Shown one piece after another: positions 1 to 7,627 of a DNA stretch of 13,743 nucleotides; position 1 is the stretch's first letter, and each line of letters starts with the position of its first letter. The notes below the pieces were generated by a model, which searched no databases, had not been told where the DNA came from, and saw only the letters and a program-made list of their open reading frames with translations. A program made the position numbers and the translations under genes. This DNA comes from an uncultured Lachnospiraceae bacterium (GTDB lineage Bacteria; Bacillota; Clostridia; Lachnospirales; Lachnospiraceae), in the NCBI GenBank assembly GCA_902797705.1, contig CADBTX010000176.1, positions 1 to 13,743 on the forward strand, read 5' to 3'.

Positions 1-29
1 AAAACTGTGTAAAATACGAAAAATGTATA

Positions 30-41
30 TCAACCGGTTGA
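30..41. promoter_or_regulatory. LacI-family operator palindrome
   Basis: TCAACCGGTTGA is a perfect 12-bp palindrome with a central CG, the usual form of LacI/GalR-family operators. Symmetry continues outwards with one mismatched pair. Its right half overlaps the -35 box TTGACA (38-43), so a bound repressor would block RNA polymerase. The likely ligand is the LacI-family protein encoded at 4752-5729 in the same gene cluster. The pairing is inferred from proximity and operator form. Confidence 0.7.
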
Positions 42-66
42 CATACGATGAGATCTATATTATGGT
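38..66 (+). promoter_or_regulatory. Sigma-A promoter of the sugar operon
   Basis: A perfect -35 TTGACA (38-43) is followed after a 17-nt spacer by TATGGT (61-66), a 4/6 match to the -10 consensus. Transcription would start near 73, giving an untranslated leader of about 120 nt before the binding-protein gene. The strong -35 with a weaker -10 and an overlapping operator fits a substrate-inducible sugar promoter. Confidence 0.6.
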
Positions 67-154
67 ACTGTCAACAAGGAATTCCAAAACAGGTCAAATG
101 ACTGCAAATTAACCAAAGATACAGGAAGTAGGCCGCGGCTTTGAAAAGAGGATC

Positions 155-196
155 ATGGAATCGTGGCTTACCACATTAACAGGGAGGAAAAAATGA
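155..196 (+). CDS. Possible 13-residue leader ORF
   Basis: An ATG at 155 opens a 13-codon frame (MESWLTTLTGRKK) whose TGA stop (194-196) overlaps the ATG of the lipoprotein gene at 193 as ATGA. An AGAGGA element at 147-152 sits only 2-3 nt before the start, closer than ideal. It could couple translation to the main gene, but the main gene has its own good ribosome binding site, so this may be chance. Confidence 0.2.
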   Translation: MESWLTTLTGRKK

Positions 197-1509
197 TTAA
201 AAAGAATCGGATCTTGGCAATGGCAATTACAGCGGCAATGACTGCAGGCCTGCTTGCAGGCTGCGGCGGACAGGGGGCTTCTGCTGACGGAGCAGGTGCT
301 GCAGCCGCTTCTTCAGGGGATGGATCAGGAAAGCCCGTAGTAACGATCCTTAATTCAAAGATGGAGATCCAGGATCAGCTGGAAGAAATGGCAAGCGCAT
401 ACAGCGAGACACATGATGCCGATCTGGAGGTTTACTATTCCAGTGATACCATAGCAGCCCATCTTTCCACAAGGTATGCTTCAAACGAGCCCTATACTCT
501 TGCAATGGTAGATGCGAAGGATGTATATTCGCTGGCTGCCGAGCATGCAGTGGATCTCAGTTCCGAGGACTGGGTCAAGGATACTACAGAAGCCATCAGC
601 GTAGACGGCAAGGTATACGGATTCCCCGTTTGCGTGGAGGCGAGAGGTATTATCTACAACGCGGATGCTATTAAAAATACCACCGGCAAGGATTTCGATC
701 CCACCAGCGTGAAGACCCTTGATGACTTCAGCGCACTTCTTGATGAACTGAAAGCCGGAGGAATGGCTTCTCCTACAGGAATAATGAAGGAGGACTGGTC
801 ACTTGCAGCCCACTATCTGGCAGAGGTTTATGAGCAGCATGATGATCCGGATGCATTCCTTCAGTCTCTGCATGACGGTTCTGCCAATATCGAAGATGAT
901 GAGATATTCAATTCCATGATGGATACTTTTGATGTGCTTAAGGCCAATAACTATGCATTAGGAAACGCCATCTCCGCAGAGCGTGAAGTTACAGAGCAGA
1001 AACTGGCTGAGGGAGAGATCGCATTTATGTTCGGCGGCAACTGGGACTGGTCAGTCATCAATCAGTATGATTATTCGGAGAATATGGGTATCATGCCTGT
1101 TCCTCAGAACACTTCATCCGATGCAAATACAAAGCTTGTCGGCGGCGGATCAAAGTACTTTTTCATCGACTCCTCCGAGAACACATCGGAAGCACAGGTA
1201 CAGGCTGCAAAGGATTTCCTCAACTGGCTTGTATATGACGAGGAAGGACAGAAATTCATTGTAGAAGACTGTGCACTGGTTCCTGCTTATTCAAATATCA
1301 CACTTGCAGTATCCGATCCTTTGGGAAGCTCGGTAAAATCATATGCTGACAAGGGAGCGCTCATAGCTAACTATAACTACTGCCCTGATGATCATTATTC
1401 AAAACTCGGAGCTTCTTTCCAGGAGTATCTCGGAGATCAGACCGACAGGGGAGGATTTGCAAAGTCCATCGACTCCTATTGGCAGGAAGTGACTCTTTCA
1501 GAGCATTGA
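193..1509 (+). CDS. ABC sugar-binding lipoprotein (CUT1)
   Basis: Extracellular substrate-binding protein of a carbohrydate-uptake (CUT1) ABC importer, 438 residues. I chose the ATG at 193 because AGGGAGG (181-187) lies 5 nt upstream and a textbook lipoprotein signal follows: KK, a hydrophobic stretch, then LLAGC with the lipidated Cys at residue 24. A Gly/Ala/Ser-rich linker follows. The mature part resembles SBP family 1: a GFPV...GIIYNADAI segment near residues 140-160 and an AFMFGGNWDW segment near residue 278, both typical of this fold. Permeases, GH32 and an amylosucrase-like enzyme downstream suggest sucrose or short fructo-oligosaccharides as ligand; the sequence alone does not fix the sugar. 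Expression is probably repressed through the operator at 30-41. The hairpin after the stop may keep its mRNA level above that of the permeases. Confidence 0.9.
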   Translation: MIKKNRILAMAITAAMTAGLLAGCGGQGASADGAGAAAASSGDGSGKPVVTILNSKMEIQDQLEEMASAYSETHDADLEVYYSSDTIAAHLSTRYASNEPYTLAMVDAKDVYSLAAEHAVDLSSEDWVKDTTEAISVDGKVYGFPVCVEARGIIYNADAIKNTTGKDFDPTSVKTLDDFSALLDELKAGGMASPTGIMKEDWSLAAHYLAEVYEQHDDPDAFLQSLHDGSANIEDDEIFNSMMDTFDVLKANNYALGNAISAEREVTEQKLAEGEIAFMFGGNWDWSVINQYDYSENMGIMPVPQNTSSDANTKLVGGGSKYFFIDSSENTSEAQVQAAKDFLNWLVYDEEGQKFIVEDCALVPAYSNITLAVSDPLGSSVKSYADKGALIANYNYCPDDHYSKLGASFQEYLGDQTDRGGFAKSIDSYWQEVTLSEH

Positions 1510-1545
1510 GCAAAATATAAACAGATACTTATATATGATACATAT

Positions 1546-1570
1546 ACGGGATGCCGTCAGGGCATCCCGT
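1546..1570 (+). promoter_or_regulatory. Intercistronic hairpin after binding protein
   Basis: ACGGGATGCC (1546-1555) pairs perfectly with GGCATCCCGT (1561-1570) around a 5-nt GTCAG loop. No T-run follows, only GCTTC and an A-run, so it is not a standard intrinsic terminator. Its place between binding-protein and permease genes matches the hairpins that protect the upstream mRNA or cause partial termination in other binding-protein operons, such as malE-malF. That would yield more binding protein than permease. Confidence 0.65.
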
Positions 1571-1582
1571 GCTTCAAAAAAG

Positions 1583-1651
1583 ACCGTAAACGGAAGATGA
1601 CCCGGAGACGGAAACACACCGTAAACGGAAGATGACCCCGATAACGGAAAG
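1583..1651 (+). repeat. 35-nt tandem duplication
   Basis: Two adjacent units begin at 1583 and 1618. The first 21 nt of each (1583-1603 and 1618-1638) are identical, starting ACCGTAAACGG. The remainder matches loosely around a second ACGGAAA element, with one indel. A further ACC follows at 1652. The array fills the gap between the hairpin and the permease ribosome binding site. It may be a replication-slippage duplication or a repeated protein or RNA site; no function is established. Confidence 0.75.
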
Positions 1652-1685
1652 ACCATAGATCGGGAAAGGTGTAATAGGGTGGAAT

Positions 1686-2564
1686 ATGAACAGAAACAAA
1701 TTATCATATAAGGTTTCCCAGTATATGTTGTTTGCAGGACCGGCGCTGATCCTCTTTCTGGGAACCGTAATAATTCCTTTTATATACGGATTGTACCTGA
1801 CTTTTACAAGCTGGGACGGGATTTCAAGGTCGAAGCCCTTTGTAGGTGCGGACAATTATGTGTCAGCCTTTACCGATATAGCCTACTGGCAGGCTCTGGG
1901 ACGTACTCTGATCTACTCGTTCTTTGCGGTGATCCTTATTAATGCTCTTGCATTTTTCCTTGCATATCTTGTGACCAGCGGGGTAAAGGGAGAGAATTTC
2001 TTCAGAGCCGGATTCTTCGTTCCGAATCTCATCGGAGGGATCGTACTGGGTTATGTCTGGAAATTTGTATTTAACAGAGCCTTTGTGGCTGTTGCCGATG
2101 CGCTGACCGGAGGCTCCAATCCCTCGCTTTTGTCAACTCCCAGTGGAGCGATGTTCTGTCTCATACTGGTTTCCGTGTGGCAGTATGCGGGCTATATGAT
2201 GCTGATCTATGTGGCGGGATTCATGAGCGTGCCGGATTCCCTGAAGGAAGCGGCCATGATAGACGGATGTACTCCTGCGCAGGCCATGAAGGATGTGACC
2301 ATACCCCTGATGCGGGCCAGCTTTGTACAGTGCATTTTCTTAAGCATTACCAGATGCTTTATGGTCTATGATGTGAACCTTTCCCTGACCAAGGGAGAAC
2401 CCTTTAATTCCTCGGTACTGGCAGCCATGCATGTGTACAACCAGGCATTTACCTATAAGAATTACGGAACAGGTCAGGCCGAAGCACTCATACTTTTCGT
2501 GATCTGCGCGATAGTCGGAGTGACACAGGTTTATATCGGTAAGAAAGGAGAGGTGGGAGCATAA
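1686..2564 (+). CDS. CUT1 sugar ABC permease, MalF/UgpA type
   Basis: Inner-membrane permease of the sugar importer, 292 residues, the usual length for this family, with about six hydrophobic segments; the first spans residues 13-40. The cytoplasmic EAA loop that docks to the ATPase is clear: EAAMIDGCTPAQAMKDVTIP starting at residue 188, with the conserved Glu-Ala-Ala, Asp-Gly and a Pro near the end. AGGGTGG (1676-1682) precedes the ATG closely. The stop codon overlaps the next start as TAATG, so the two permeases are translationally coupled and should form a heterodimer. No ATPase gene is in the window, so a shared MsmK-type ATPase encoded elsewhere is likely. Confidence 0.92.
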   Translation: MNRNKLSYKVSQYMLFAGPALILFLGTVIIPFIYGLYLTFTSWDGISRSKPFVGADNYVSAFTDIAYWQALGRTLIYSFFAVILINALAFFLAYLVTSGVKGENFFRAGFFVPNLIGGIVLGYVWKFVFNRAFVAVADALTGGSNPSLLSTPSGAMFCLILVSVWQYAGYMMLIYVAGFMSVPDSLKEAAMIDGCTPAQAMKDVTIPLMRASFVQCIFLSITRCFMVYDVNLSLTKGEPFNSSVLAAMHVYNQAFTYKNYGTGQAEALILFVICAIVGVTQVYIGKKGEVGA

Positions 2565-3424
2565 TGAACGATTCGGAAAAAGCGTTAAAAAAGAAGAGGA
2601 TAGTACATGCGGTCATGCTTGTGGTGCTGGTAGTATTATTCTTCCTGTTTATCTCACCTTTTCTTCTGGTGGTGATCAATGTGTTCAAGACCAAGGCGGA
2701 TATCACCTCGAATCCTCTGGCGCTTATAGGAAAGCACGGTTTCACGATCAAAAATTTCCCGGAAGCCATGAAGAAGATGAACTTCTGGATGGTGTTCTTT
2801 AATTCACTGGTGATAACCGTTTCCGCAACGGTCTTAACCATAGTCTTTTCAGCCATGGCGGGCTTTGTGATCGTAAGGAACAAGTGGAAGGCATGCACCC
2901 TGCTGTTTTCACTCATGGTTGCATCCATGGTCATTCCCTTCCAGGTGCTTATGGTTCCCCTGGTATCGGTATACGGCGGAATATTGGGAGTCCTGAATCA
3001 CAGGCTTACACTGATCCTTCTGCATACAGGCTTTTCGGTGTCCATGGCTACGTTCATGTTCCACGGAGCCATATTCACCAATATCCCTTTGGAACTTGAA
3101 GAGGCGGCTTTTATTGACGGCTGCAACAGATGGCAGACCTTCTGGAAGATAGTATTTCCGCTCTTAAAGCCTACCATCGCCACTATCACCATAATCGATG
3201 CCATGGCTTTCTGGAATGATTATCTGCTTCCGAGCCTTGTGCTCCAGAAAAAGGAACTGTACACCATACCCATAGCGACCCAGAGCTTTTACGGCACTTA
3301 TTCCACTGATATAGGTCTTGTTATGGCTGCCCTGCTCTTAGCTATGCTGCCCATACTCATACTGTACCTTTTTCTTCAGAGATACATCGTTAAGGGTGTT
3401 ACATCCGGTGCGGTTAAAGGATAA
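2564..3424 (+). CDS. CUT1 sugar ABC permease, MalG/UgpE type
   Basis: Second membrane subunit of the importer, 286 residues. It has a charged KKKR N-terminus, a first membrane segment at about residues 13-40, and further segments ending in LLLAMLPILILYLFLQRYIVKG, the typical MalG-type C-terminus that closes on a conserved Gly-rich tail. The EAA loop begins at residue 180: EAAFIDGCNRWQTFWKIVFP. The start overlaps the stop of the upstream permease by 1 nt, and a purine-rich GGAGAGGTGGGAG stretch just before it serves as ribosome binding site. It should pair with the MalF-type permease to carry the sugar delivered by the lipoprotein. Confidence 0.92.
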   Translation: MNDSEKALKKKRIVHAVMLVVLVVLFFLFISPFLLVVINVFKTKADITSNPLALIGKHGFTIKNFPEAMKKMNFWMVFFNSLVITVSATVLTIVFSAMAGFVIVRNKWKACTLLFSLMVASMVIPFQVLMVPLVSVYGGILGVLNHRLTLILLHTGFSVSMATFMFHGAIFTNIPLELEEAAFIDGCNRWQTFWKIVFPLLKPTIATITIIDAMAFWNDYLLPSLVLQKKELYTIPIATQSFYGTYSTDIGLVMAALLLAMLPILILYLFLQRYIVKGVTSGAVKG

Positions 3425-3427
3425 GAT

Positions 3428-4708
3428 ATGAGACTGAAGGTTAAAGGAGCCTATCTTGCCGTTCCCGTCTGGACCAATCCCGACAGCTGGGACAGGTATT
3501 ATCTGAGGGTCAGATCCGGTGACAGACTGATATATACCTTCCGGCTGCCGGAAAAAACAGGGAAACAGTCCTGGGAATGTGATTACCATGCGTATCTTCC
3601 GATGGAAGGAATGGCGGAGGGAGTTAAATCCGTGGAGATAGAAACAGACGCTCCCTATCCGGTGGCCGAGGGATGTTTTTTTACTGACAGGCCTGTATTC
3701 GAGGAAAGGGTGAATGACAGATCGGAACTTCATTATCATGCTCCCTACGGTTCGCTGAACGATCCCAACGGGCTTATCTATCATGACGGGATCTGGCACA
3801 TGTATCATCAGCATAATCCCATGGACAATGTATGGGGAAATATGAGCTGGGGTCATGCCGTATCCAAAGACCTGATCCATTTCAGCTTCAAGGGAGATGT
3901 GCTTTTTCCCGAAAAAAACGGTACCATGTTTTCGGGCTGTGGTATCGTAAATTCAGCAAAAGCTTTTTCCCTCCCCGAGGATGCCCTGCTTTTCTTTTAT
4001 ACATTTGCGGCAGAGGAAGGGGAAAATACAGAGGGGAAAAAAGACGGGAGGCATTTCACTCAGCGGGTCGCCTTTTCGCTGGATAAGGGATATACGCTTC
4101 AAAAGCTTGAAGACTGGGAACTCGGAATGATGGCTCCCGAAAACCGGGATCCGAAGATATTCTATCATGAAGCAAGCAATGCTTACATAATGGTATTATA
4201 TCTGACGGAAAACAGATTTATGATACTAAGATCCCCGGATCTTACAGACTGGGAAAAAACCCAGGAAATGAGCCTTCCGCCCATGTGGGAGTGCCCTGAT
4301 CTTCTGGAACTTTCAGAGGATAAATGGGCGTTTATGAGCGCTGACGGATATTACTACATCGGAAGCTTTGACGGCTTTTGTTTTACAAGGGAGACATCCA
4401 TGCTCTCTCTTTATGCGGATAAGATACCCTATGCGGCCCAGAGCTTTTCGGGGGTTTCGGGGCGTATCATTTCCACGGCCTGGCTTCGCACGGAAAACCA
4501 CGGGGAAAACTGGCACGGTCTGATGTCGATCCCAAGGGAACTTACACTTGCTAAGGACGGGGACTCATATTATATCAGGCAGTCCTTTGTCCGCGAGGCG
4601 GAACCCTACATAAGGGAAAAGGAAGGCGGATACTTCATTGAGGATGATCTCGTAAGAGAAGAGATCGGTCCCGGAGGACATCTCTTGAAAGTGGAACAGT
4701 TGTTCTGA
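3428..4708 (+). CDS. GH32 fructosidase with N-terminal beta domain
   Basis: Cytoplasmic beta-fructosidase (sucrose, FOS or levan/inulin fragments to fructose plus the remaining sugar), 426 residues, no signal peptide. GH32 motifs in order: NDPNG at 111-115 (nucleophile Asp112), FSG at 168-170, RDP at 240-242 (transition-state Asp241), WECPD at 287-291 (acid/base Glu288) and YAAQSF at 335-340. All catalytic residues are present. The layout is unusual: about 105 residues precede the first motif, where most GH32 proteins have 20-40, and look beta-rich, somewhat like the DUF4980-type domain of Bacteroides GH32 enzymes (my recollection, not searched). After the PREL segment (369-372) only about 54 residues remain, so the normal C-terminal beta-sandwich is mostly missing. 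The gene follows the permease by 3 nt, so it is in the operon. Exact substrate is not decidable from sequence. Confidence 0.9.
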   Translation: MRLKVKGAYLAVPVWTNPDSWDRYYLRVRSGDRLIYTFRLPEKTGKQSWECDYHAYLPMEGMAEGVKSVEIETDAPYPVAEGCFFTDRPVFEERVNDRSELHYHAPYGSLNDPNGLIYHDGIWHMYHQHNPMDNVWGNMSWGHAVSKDLIHFSFKGDVLFPEKNGTMFSGCGIVNSAKAFSLPEDALLFFYTFAAEEGENTEGKKDGRHFTQRVAFSLDKGYTLQKLEDWELGMMAPENRDPKIFYHEASNAYIMVLYLTENRFMILRSPDLTDWEKTQEMSLPPMWECPDLLELSEDKWAFMSADGYYYIGSFDGFCFTRETSMLSLYADKIPYAAQSFSGVSGRIISTAWLRTENHGENWHGLMSIPRELTLAKDGDSYYIRQSFVREAEPYIREKEGGYFIEDDLVREEIGPGGHLLKVEQLF

Positions 4709-4727
4709 GGAGTAATGATGTTATAAA
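4700..4727 (+). promoter_or_regulatory. Possible internal promoter for LacI regulator
   Basis: TTGTTC (4700-4705) and TATAAA (4722-4727) are separated by 16 nt, giving a predicted start near 4734, just ahead of the ribosome binding site AAGGAGGG at 4738-4745. The -35 matches only 3/6. It would allow basal, operator-independent repressor synthesis. No terminator separates it from GH32, so read-through expression is equally possible. Confidence 0.3.
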
Positions 4728-4751
4728 TAAAGGGCTTAAGGAGGGACGTTT

Positions 4752-5729
4752 TTGCCTACGATCAAGGATTTGGCAAAAGAAGCGGATCTCGCTGTGGGAA
4801 CGGTCTCCCGGGTACTGAACAACCGGGGCTACATCAGTGAGGAGACAAGGAACAAGGTCTATTCCGCCATGAAGAGGATAGGATACTCTCCAAATACTTT
4901 TGCCCAGGGATTATCAAAAAAGAAAATGGACTGCATAGCGGTCATTGTTCCGCATATCACTCATCCGTACTTTGCAAAGATGATCTCCCGGCTGGAAAAG
5001 GAAGCCTCCAGAAAGGGATATAAGGTCATCATCTTTAATTCCAGCGGGGACGCTGCAAGGGAAAGTGATGAGCTGCTCAGGTATCAGAGCAGTTTTATTT
5101 CCGGAGCTCTGCTCTTTTCGGCGGATATATCAGCGGAAGACCTGATGAGCTTTCGTATACCTCTGGTGCTGGTGGAAAGAGAACCGGTGGGGAACGCAGT
5201 CAGCATACAGTGTGACAATGTCACAGGGGGAAGACTGGCGGCAGAGCATCTTATCAAAAAGGGCTGCCGTGAACTTATAGCCATAAGTTCGATAAATACC
5301 GCCGATATGCCGGGTGATGACAGGAGCAACGAGTTTGTAAGGGTCTGCAGTGAAAACGGAGCCGGGGTCAGGCGGTACAATGCGGATCCGGAGCAGTATC
5401 TGTCCTTGAATTATCATGAAATGATAAGGCAGGCACTGGATGAAAATCCGGGATGTGACGGGATTTTTGCCACATCGGATCTGATAGCCGCGCAGGTGAT
5501 ACAGGAATGCAATAAAAAGGGACTTCGCATACCGGAGGACATAAAGCTTGTGGGCTTTGATGATGTGGAGCTTGCAAAGCTGACATACCCCACCATAACC
5601 ACTGTTCATCAGCCGATAAGTGAGATCGCCGAGGCTGCCATAGAAACCATTGAAAAACTGAATGAGGGAAAAACGGTTCCGAGAAAGATAGTTCTGCCGG
5701 TTACCCTTATTGAAAGAGGATCTGCCTGA
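4752..5729 (+). CDS. LacI-family transcriptional regulator
   Basis: Sugar-responsive DNA-binding regulator, 325 residues. The start is TTG at 4752, fixed by AAGGAGGG (4738-4745) 6 nt upstream and by the immediate helix-turn-helix: TIKDLAKEADLAV then recognition helix VGTVSRVLNNRG (about 15-26). The hinge helix SPNTFAQGL (46-54) supplies the usual minor-groove Leu. A periplasmic-binding-like effector domain runs from CIAVIVPH (61-68) to the end, including a GFDDVELAKLTYPTITTVHQP stretch, split here as GFDDVELAKL (268-277) and YPTITTVHQP (279-288), typical of this family. It lies 43 nt after GH32 and 16 nt before the GH13 gene. It most likely represses the sugar promoter at 38-66 until an imported sugar or phosphate binds. 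The inducer is unknown. Confidence 0.93.
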   Translation: MPTIKDLAKEADLAVGTVSRVLNNRGYISEETRNKVYSAMKRIGYSPNTFAQGLSKKKMDCIAVIVPHITHPYFAKMISRLEKEASRKGYKVIIFNSSGDAARESDELLRYQSSFISGALLFSADISAEDLMSFRIPLVLVEREPVGNAVSIQCDNVTGGRLAAEHLIKKGCRELIAISSINTADMPGDDRSNEFVRVCSENGAGVRRYNADPEQYLSLNYHEMIRQALDENPGCDGIFATSDLIAAQVIQECNKKGLRIPEDIKLVGFDDVELAKLTYPTITTVHQPISEIAEAAIETIEKLNEGKTVPRKIVLPVTLIERGSA

Positions 5730-5745
5730 CAGCCCGGGGAGAGGG

Positions 5746-7617
5746 ATGATTTTTCAGGCAGGTATCGAAAATACAGAGAAAAAACAAATGACTGGATTCG
5801 ATAAAAGATTTAATGAATATCATGATGAGCTTAAATGGCTCTATTTCAGCCTTTATGGTGAGGACCGGGAGGCCTTTGATTATTTCTGCTCCGTGCTGAA
5901 GAAGTGCTGGAAGGAAAGGAGCGCAGCTCTTAAGAGATGGGATAAAAAGAGAACGGCTGATCCCGGATGGTACAAGGACAATAAGCGTTTCGGCATGCTT
6001 ATGTATGTGGACAGCTTTGCAAAAAACCTTAAGGGCGTCAGGGAACGGCTGGATTATCTAAAGGAAACGGGAATAAACTACCTCCATCTTATGCCCATAT
6101 TGAAAAGCCCGGAGGGAAGGAGCGACGGGGGTTATGCTGTCTCAGACCTTCGTTCGGTGGAGCCTAAGTTCGGAAATATGGAGGATCTCACGGCTCTTGC
6201 TGAGGAATGTCACAGGAACGGCATAAGCATCTGTCTTGACTTCGTAATGAACCATACCAGTGAGGATCATGAATGGGCAGTGAAGGCGAGACAGGGAGAT
6301 CAGGAGGCCATGCGCCGTTATTTCTTCTATGATGACTGGAGCATACCCAATGAATATGAAAAGCATGTTCCCCAGGTGTTTCCCACCACCGCCCCGGGCA
6401 ACTTCACCTGGTGCGAGGAGGCTAAAAAGGTTGTGATGACGACCTTCTATCCCTATCAGTGGGATCTGAACTACAGGAATCCGGTGGTCTTTAACGATAT
6501 GACGGAGAACATGCTCTATCTCTGTAACAGAGGAGTGGATATAGTGCGGCTGGATGCAACGCCCTATATTTGGAAGAGTCTGGGGACAAACTGCCGCAAT
6601 CTGCCTGAGGTGCATACCCTGGTACGGATGATGCGTATCGCTTCGGAGATCGTATGTCCGGGCACACTGCTTTTAGGTGAGGTGGTCATGGAGCCCAGAG
6701 AGGTGGTTCCCTATTTCGGATCGGTGGAAAAGCCGGAGTGCCATATGCTCTACAATGTGACGACCATGGCGAGCACCTGGCATACTGTGGCAACAAAGGA
6801 CGTGAGGCTCCTTGCCGATCAGCTGGGGAAGGTTTTTGCTCTTCCCAGGGATTACATTTTTCTGAATTATCTTCGCTGCCATGATGATATCGGATGGGGA
6901 CTGGATTACGGCTTTCTTAAGAACTTCGGATTTGAGGAGGTCTCCCATAAAAAGTACCTCAATGACTATTTCCGGGGCTATGTGTACGGAAGCGAATCAA
7001 GGGGAGAGCTTTATAATGACGACCCGAGACTCGGGGATGCGAGGCTTTGCGGAACAACGGCATCTCTTTGCGGTATCGAGGCTGCCGAATACGAGAGAGA
7101 CGGCATTAAGCTGGAAAGGGGGATCACTCTTGATATAATGCTCCACGCCTTTCTTTTAACGCTTTCCGGTATACCGGTGCTCTACAGCGGTGATGAGATA
7201 GGACAGCTGAATGATTATTCCTATCATGAGGACCCGCTGAAATGGGATGACAGCAGATATCTTCACAGGGGAAGCTTTTCCTGGGAGGATGCAAAGAAGC
7301 GTAACAATGGTAAATCCAGAGAAGGCCGGATATTCAAGGCGATAAAAAAACTCAGGACCCTGAGGGCGGAGCATGAGGTTTTTGACAGCGCGGCCGATAT
7401 CTGGATCATAGATCCGCATAATAACAGCGTGCTCTCCGTGGGGAGATATCATAAGGGTGAAAAACTGATAGCATTCTTTAATTTCAGTCCCGAGGCCCAG
7501 AGGGTCCATACTTCGGAAAACGAAGAATACAGGGATATGATGAATAAAGGCAGGGCGGTAAAAGCGGATGATATGCTATTGCCTCCTTACGGATTTGCCT
7601 GGCTCATCCGGAACTGA
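5746..7617 (+). CDS. Amylosucrase-like GH13 enzyme (subfamily 4)
   Basis: Probable amylosucrase (sucrose glucosyltransferase building alpha-1,4-glucan, releasing fructose) or the related sucrose hydrolase; 623 residues from ATG 5746, which has GGGGAG 4 nt upstream. ATG 5788 is a weaker alternative. The order matches amylosucrase: helical N-terminal domain (about 15-80), LMYVDSFAKNLKG, YLHLMPILKSPEGRSDGGYAV (110-131), LDFVMNHTS (164-172), VDIVRLDA with nucleophile Asp270, LLLGEVV with acid/base Glu312, CHDDIGWG with Asp380, then a B'-like insert and WDDSR (500-504). The SDGGYAV Asp127, and perhaps an Arg in the WDDSR...HR segment, would form the salt bridge that closes the glucosyl pocket in amylosucrases. 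The length is close to Neisseria amylosucrase (about 636). No signal peptide, so cytoplasmic. Sucrose phosphorylase (GH13_18) is less likely because it lacks this helical N-domain and B' layout. Confidence 0.82.
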   Translation: MIFQAGIENTEKKQMTGFDKRFNEYHDELKWLYFSLYGEDREAFDYFCSVLKKCWKERSAALKRWDKKRTADPGWYKDNKRFGMLMYVDSFAKNLKGVRERLDYLKETGINYLHLMPILKSPEGRSDGGYAVSDLRSVEPKFGNMEDLTALAEECHRNGISICLDFVMNHTSEDHEWAVKARQGDQEAMRRYFFYDDWSIPNEYEKHVPQVFPTTAPGNFTWCEEAKKVVMTTFYPYQWDLNYRNPVVFNDMTENMLYLCNRGVDIVRLDATPYIWKSLGTNCRNLPEVHTLVRMMRIASEIVCPGTLLLGEVVMEPREVVPYFGSVEKPECHMLYNVTTMASTWHTVATKDVRLLADQLGKVFALPRDYIFLNYLRCHDDIGWGLDYGFLKNFGFEEVSHKKYLNDYFRGYVYGSESRGELYNDDPRLGDARLCGTTASLCGIEAAEYERDGIKLERGITLDIMLHAFLLTLSGIPVLYSGDEIGQLNDYSYHEDPLKWDDSRYLHRGSFSWEDAKKRNNGKSREGRIFKAIKKLRTLRAEHEVFDSAADIWIIDPHNNSVLSVGRYHKGEKLIAFFNFSPEAQRVHTSENEEYRDMMNKGRAVKADDMLLPPYGFAWLIRN

Positions 7618-7627
7618 ATCAAATAAC

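Noticed and set aside
163..192. GTG at 163 as the start of the sugar-binding lipoprotein
   Set aside because: It would put ten extra polar residues ahead of a complete lipoprotein signal, and the strong AGGGAGG site points to ATG 193.
1546..1580. Hairpin at 1546-1570 as a full intrinsic terminator
   Set aside because: No T-run follows the stem; the downstream permease genes belong functionally with the binding protein and have no clear promoter of their own.
1583..1651. CRISPR-like array
   Set aside because: Only two adjoining units with no distinct spacers and no cas genes; it is a simple tandem duplication.
3338..3880. 180-codon reverse-strand frame opposite the GH32 gene
   Set aside because: It overlaps well-supported GH32 and permease coding sequence and has no recognisable motifs.
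5710..5745. TTG at 5710 as the start of the GH13 gene
   Set aside because: It overlaps the end of the LacI gene and has no good ribosome binding site; ATG 5746 has GGGGAG close upstream and keeps the whole helical N-domain.
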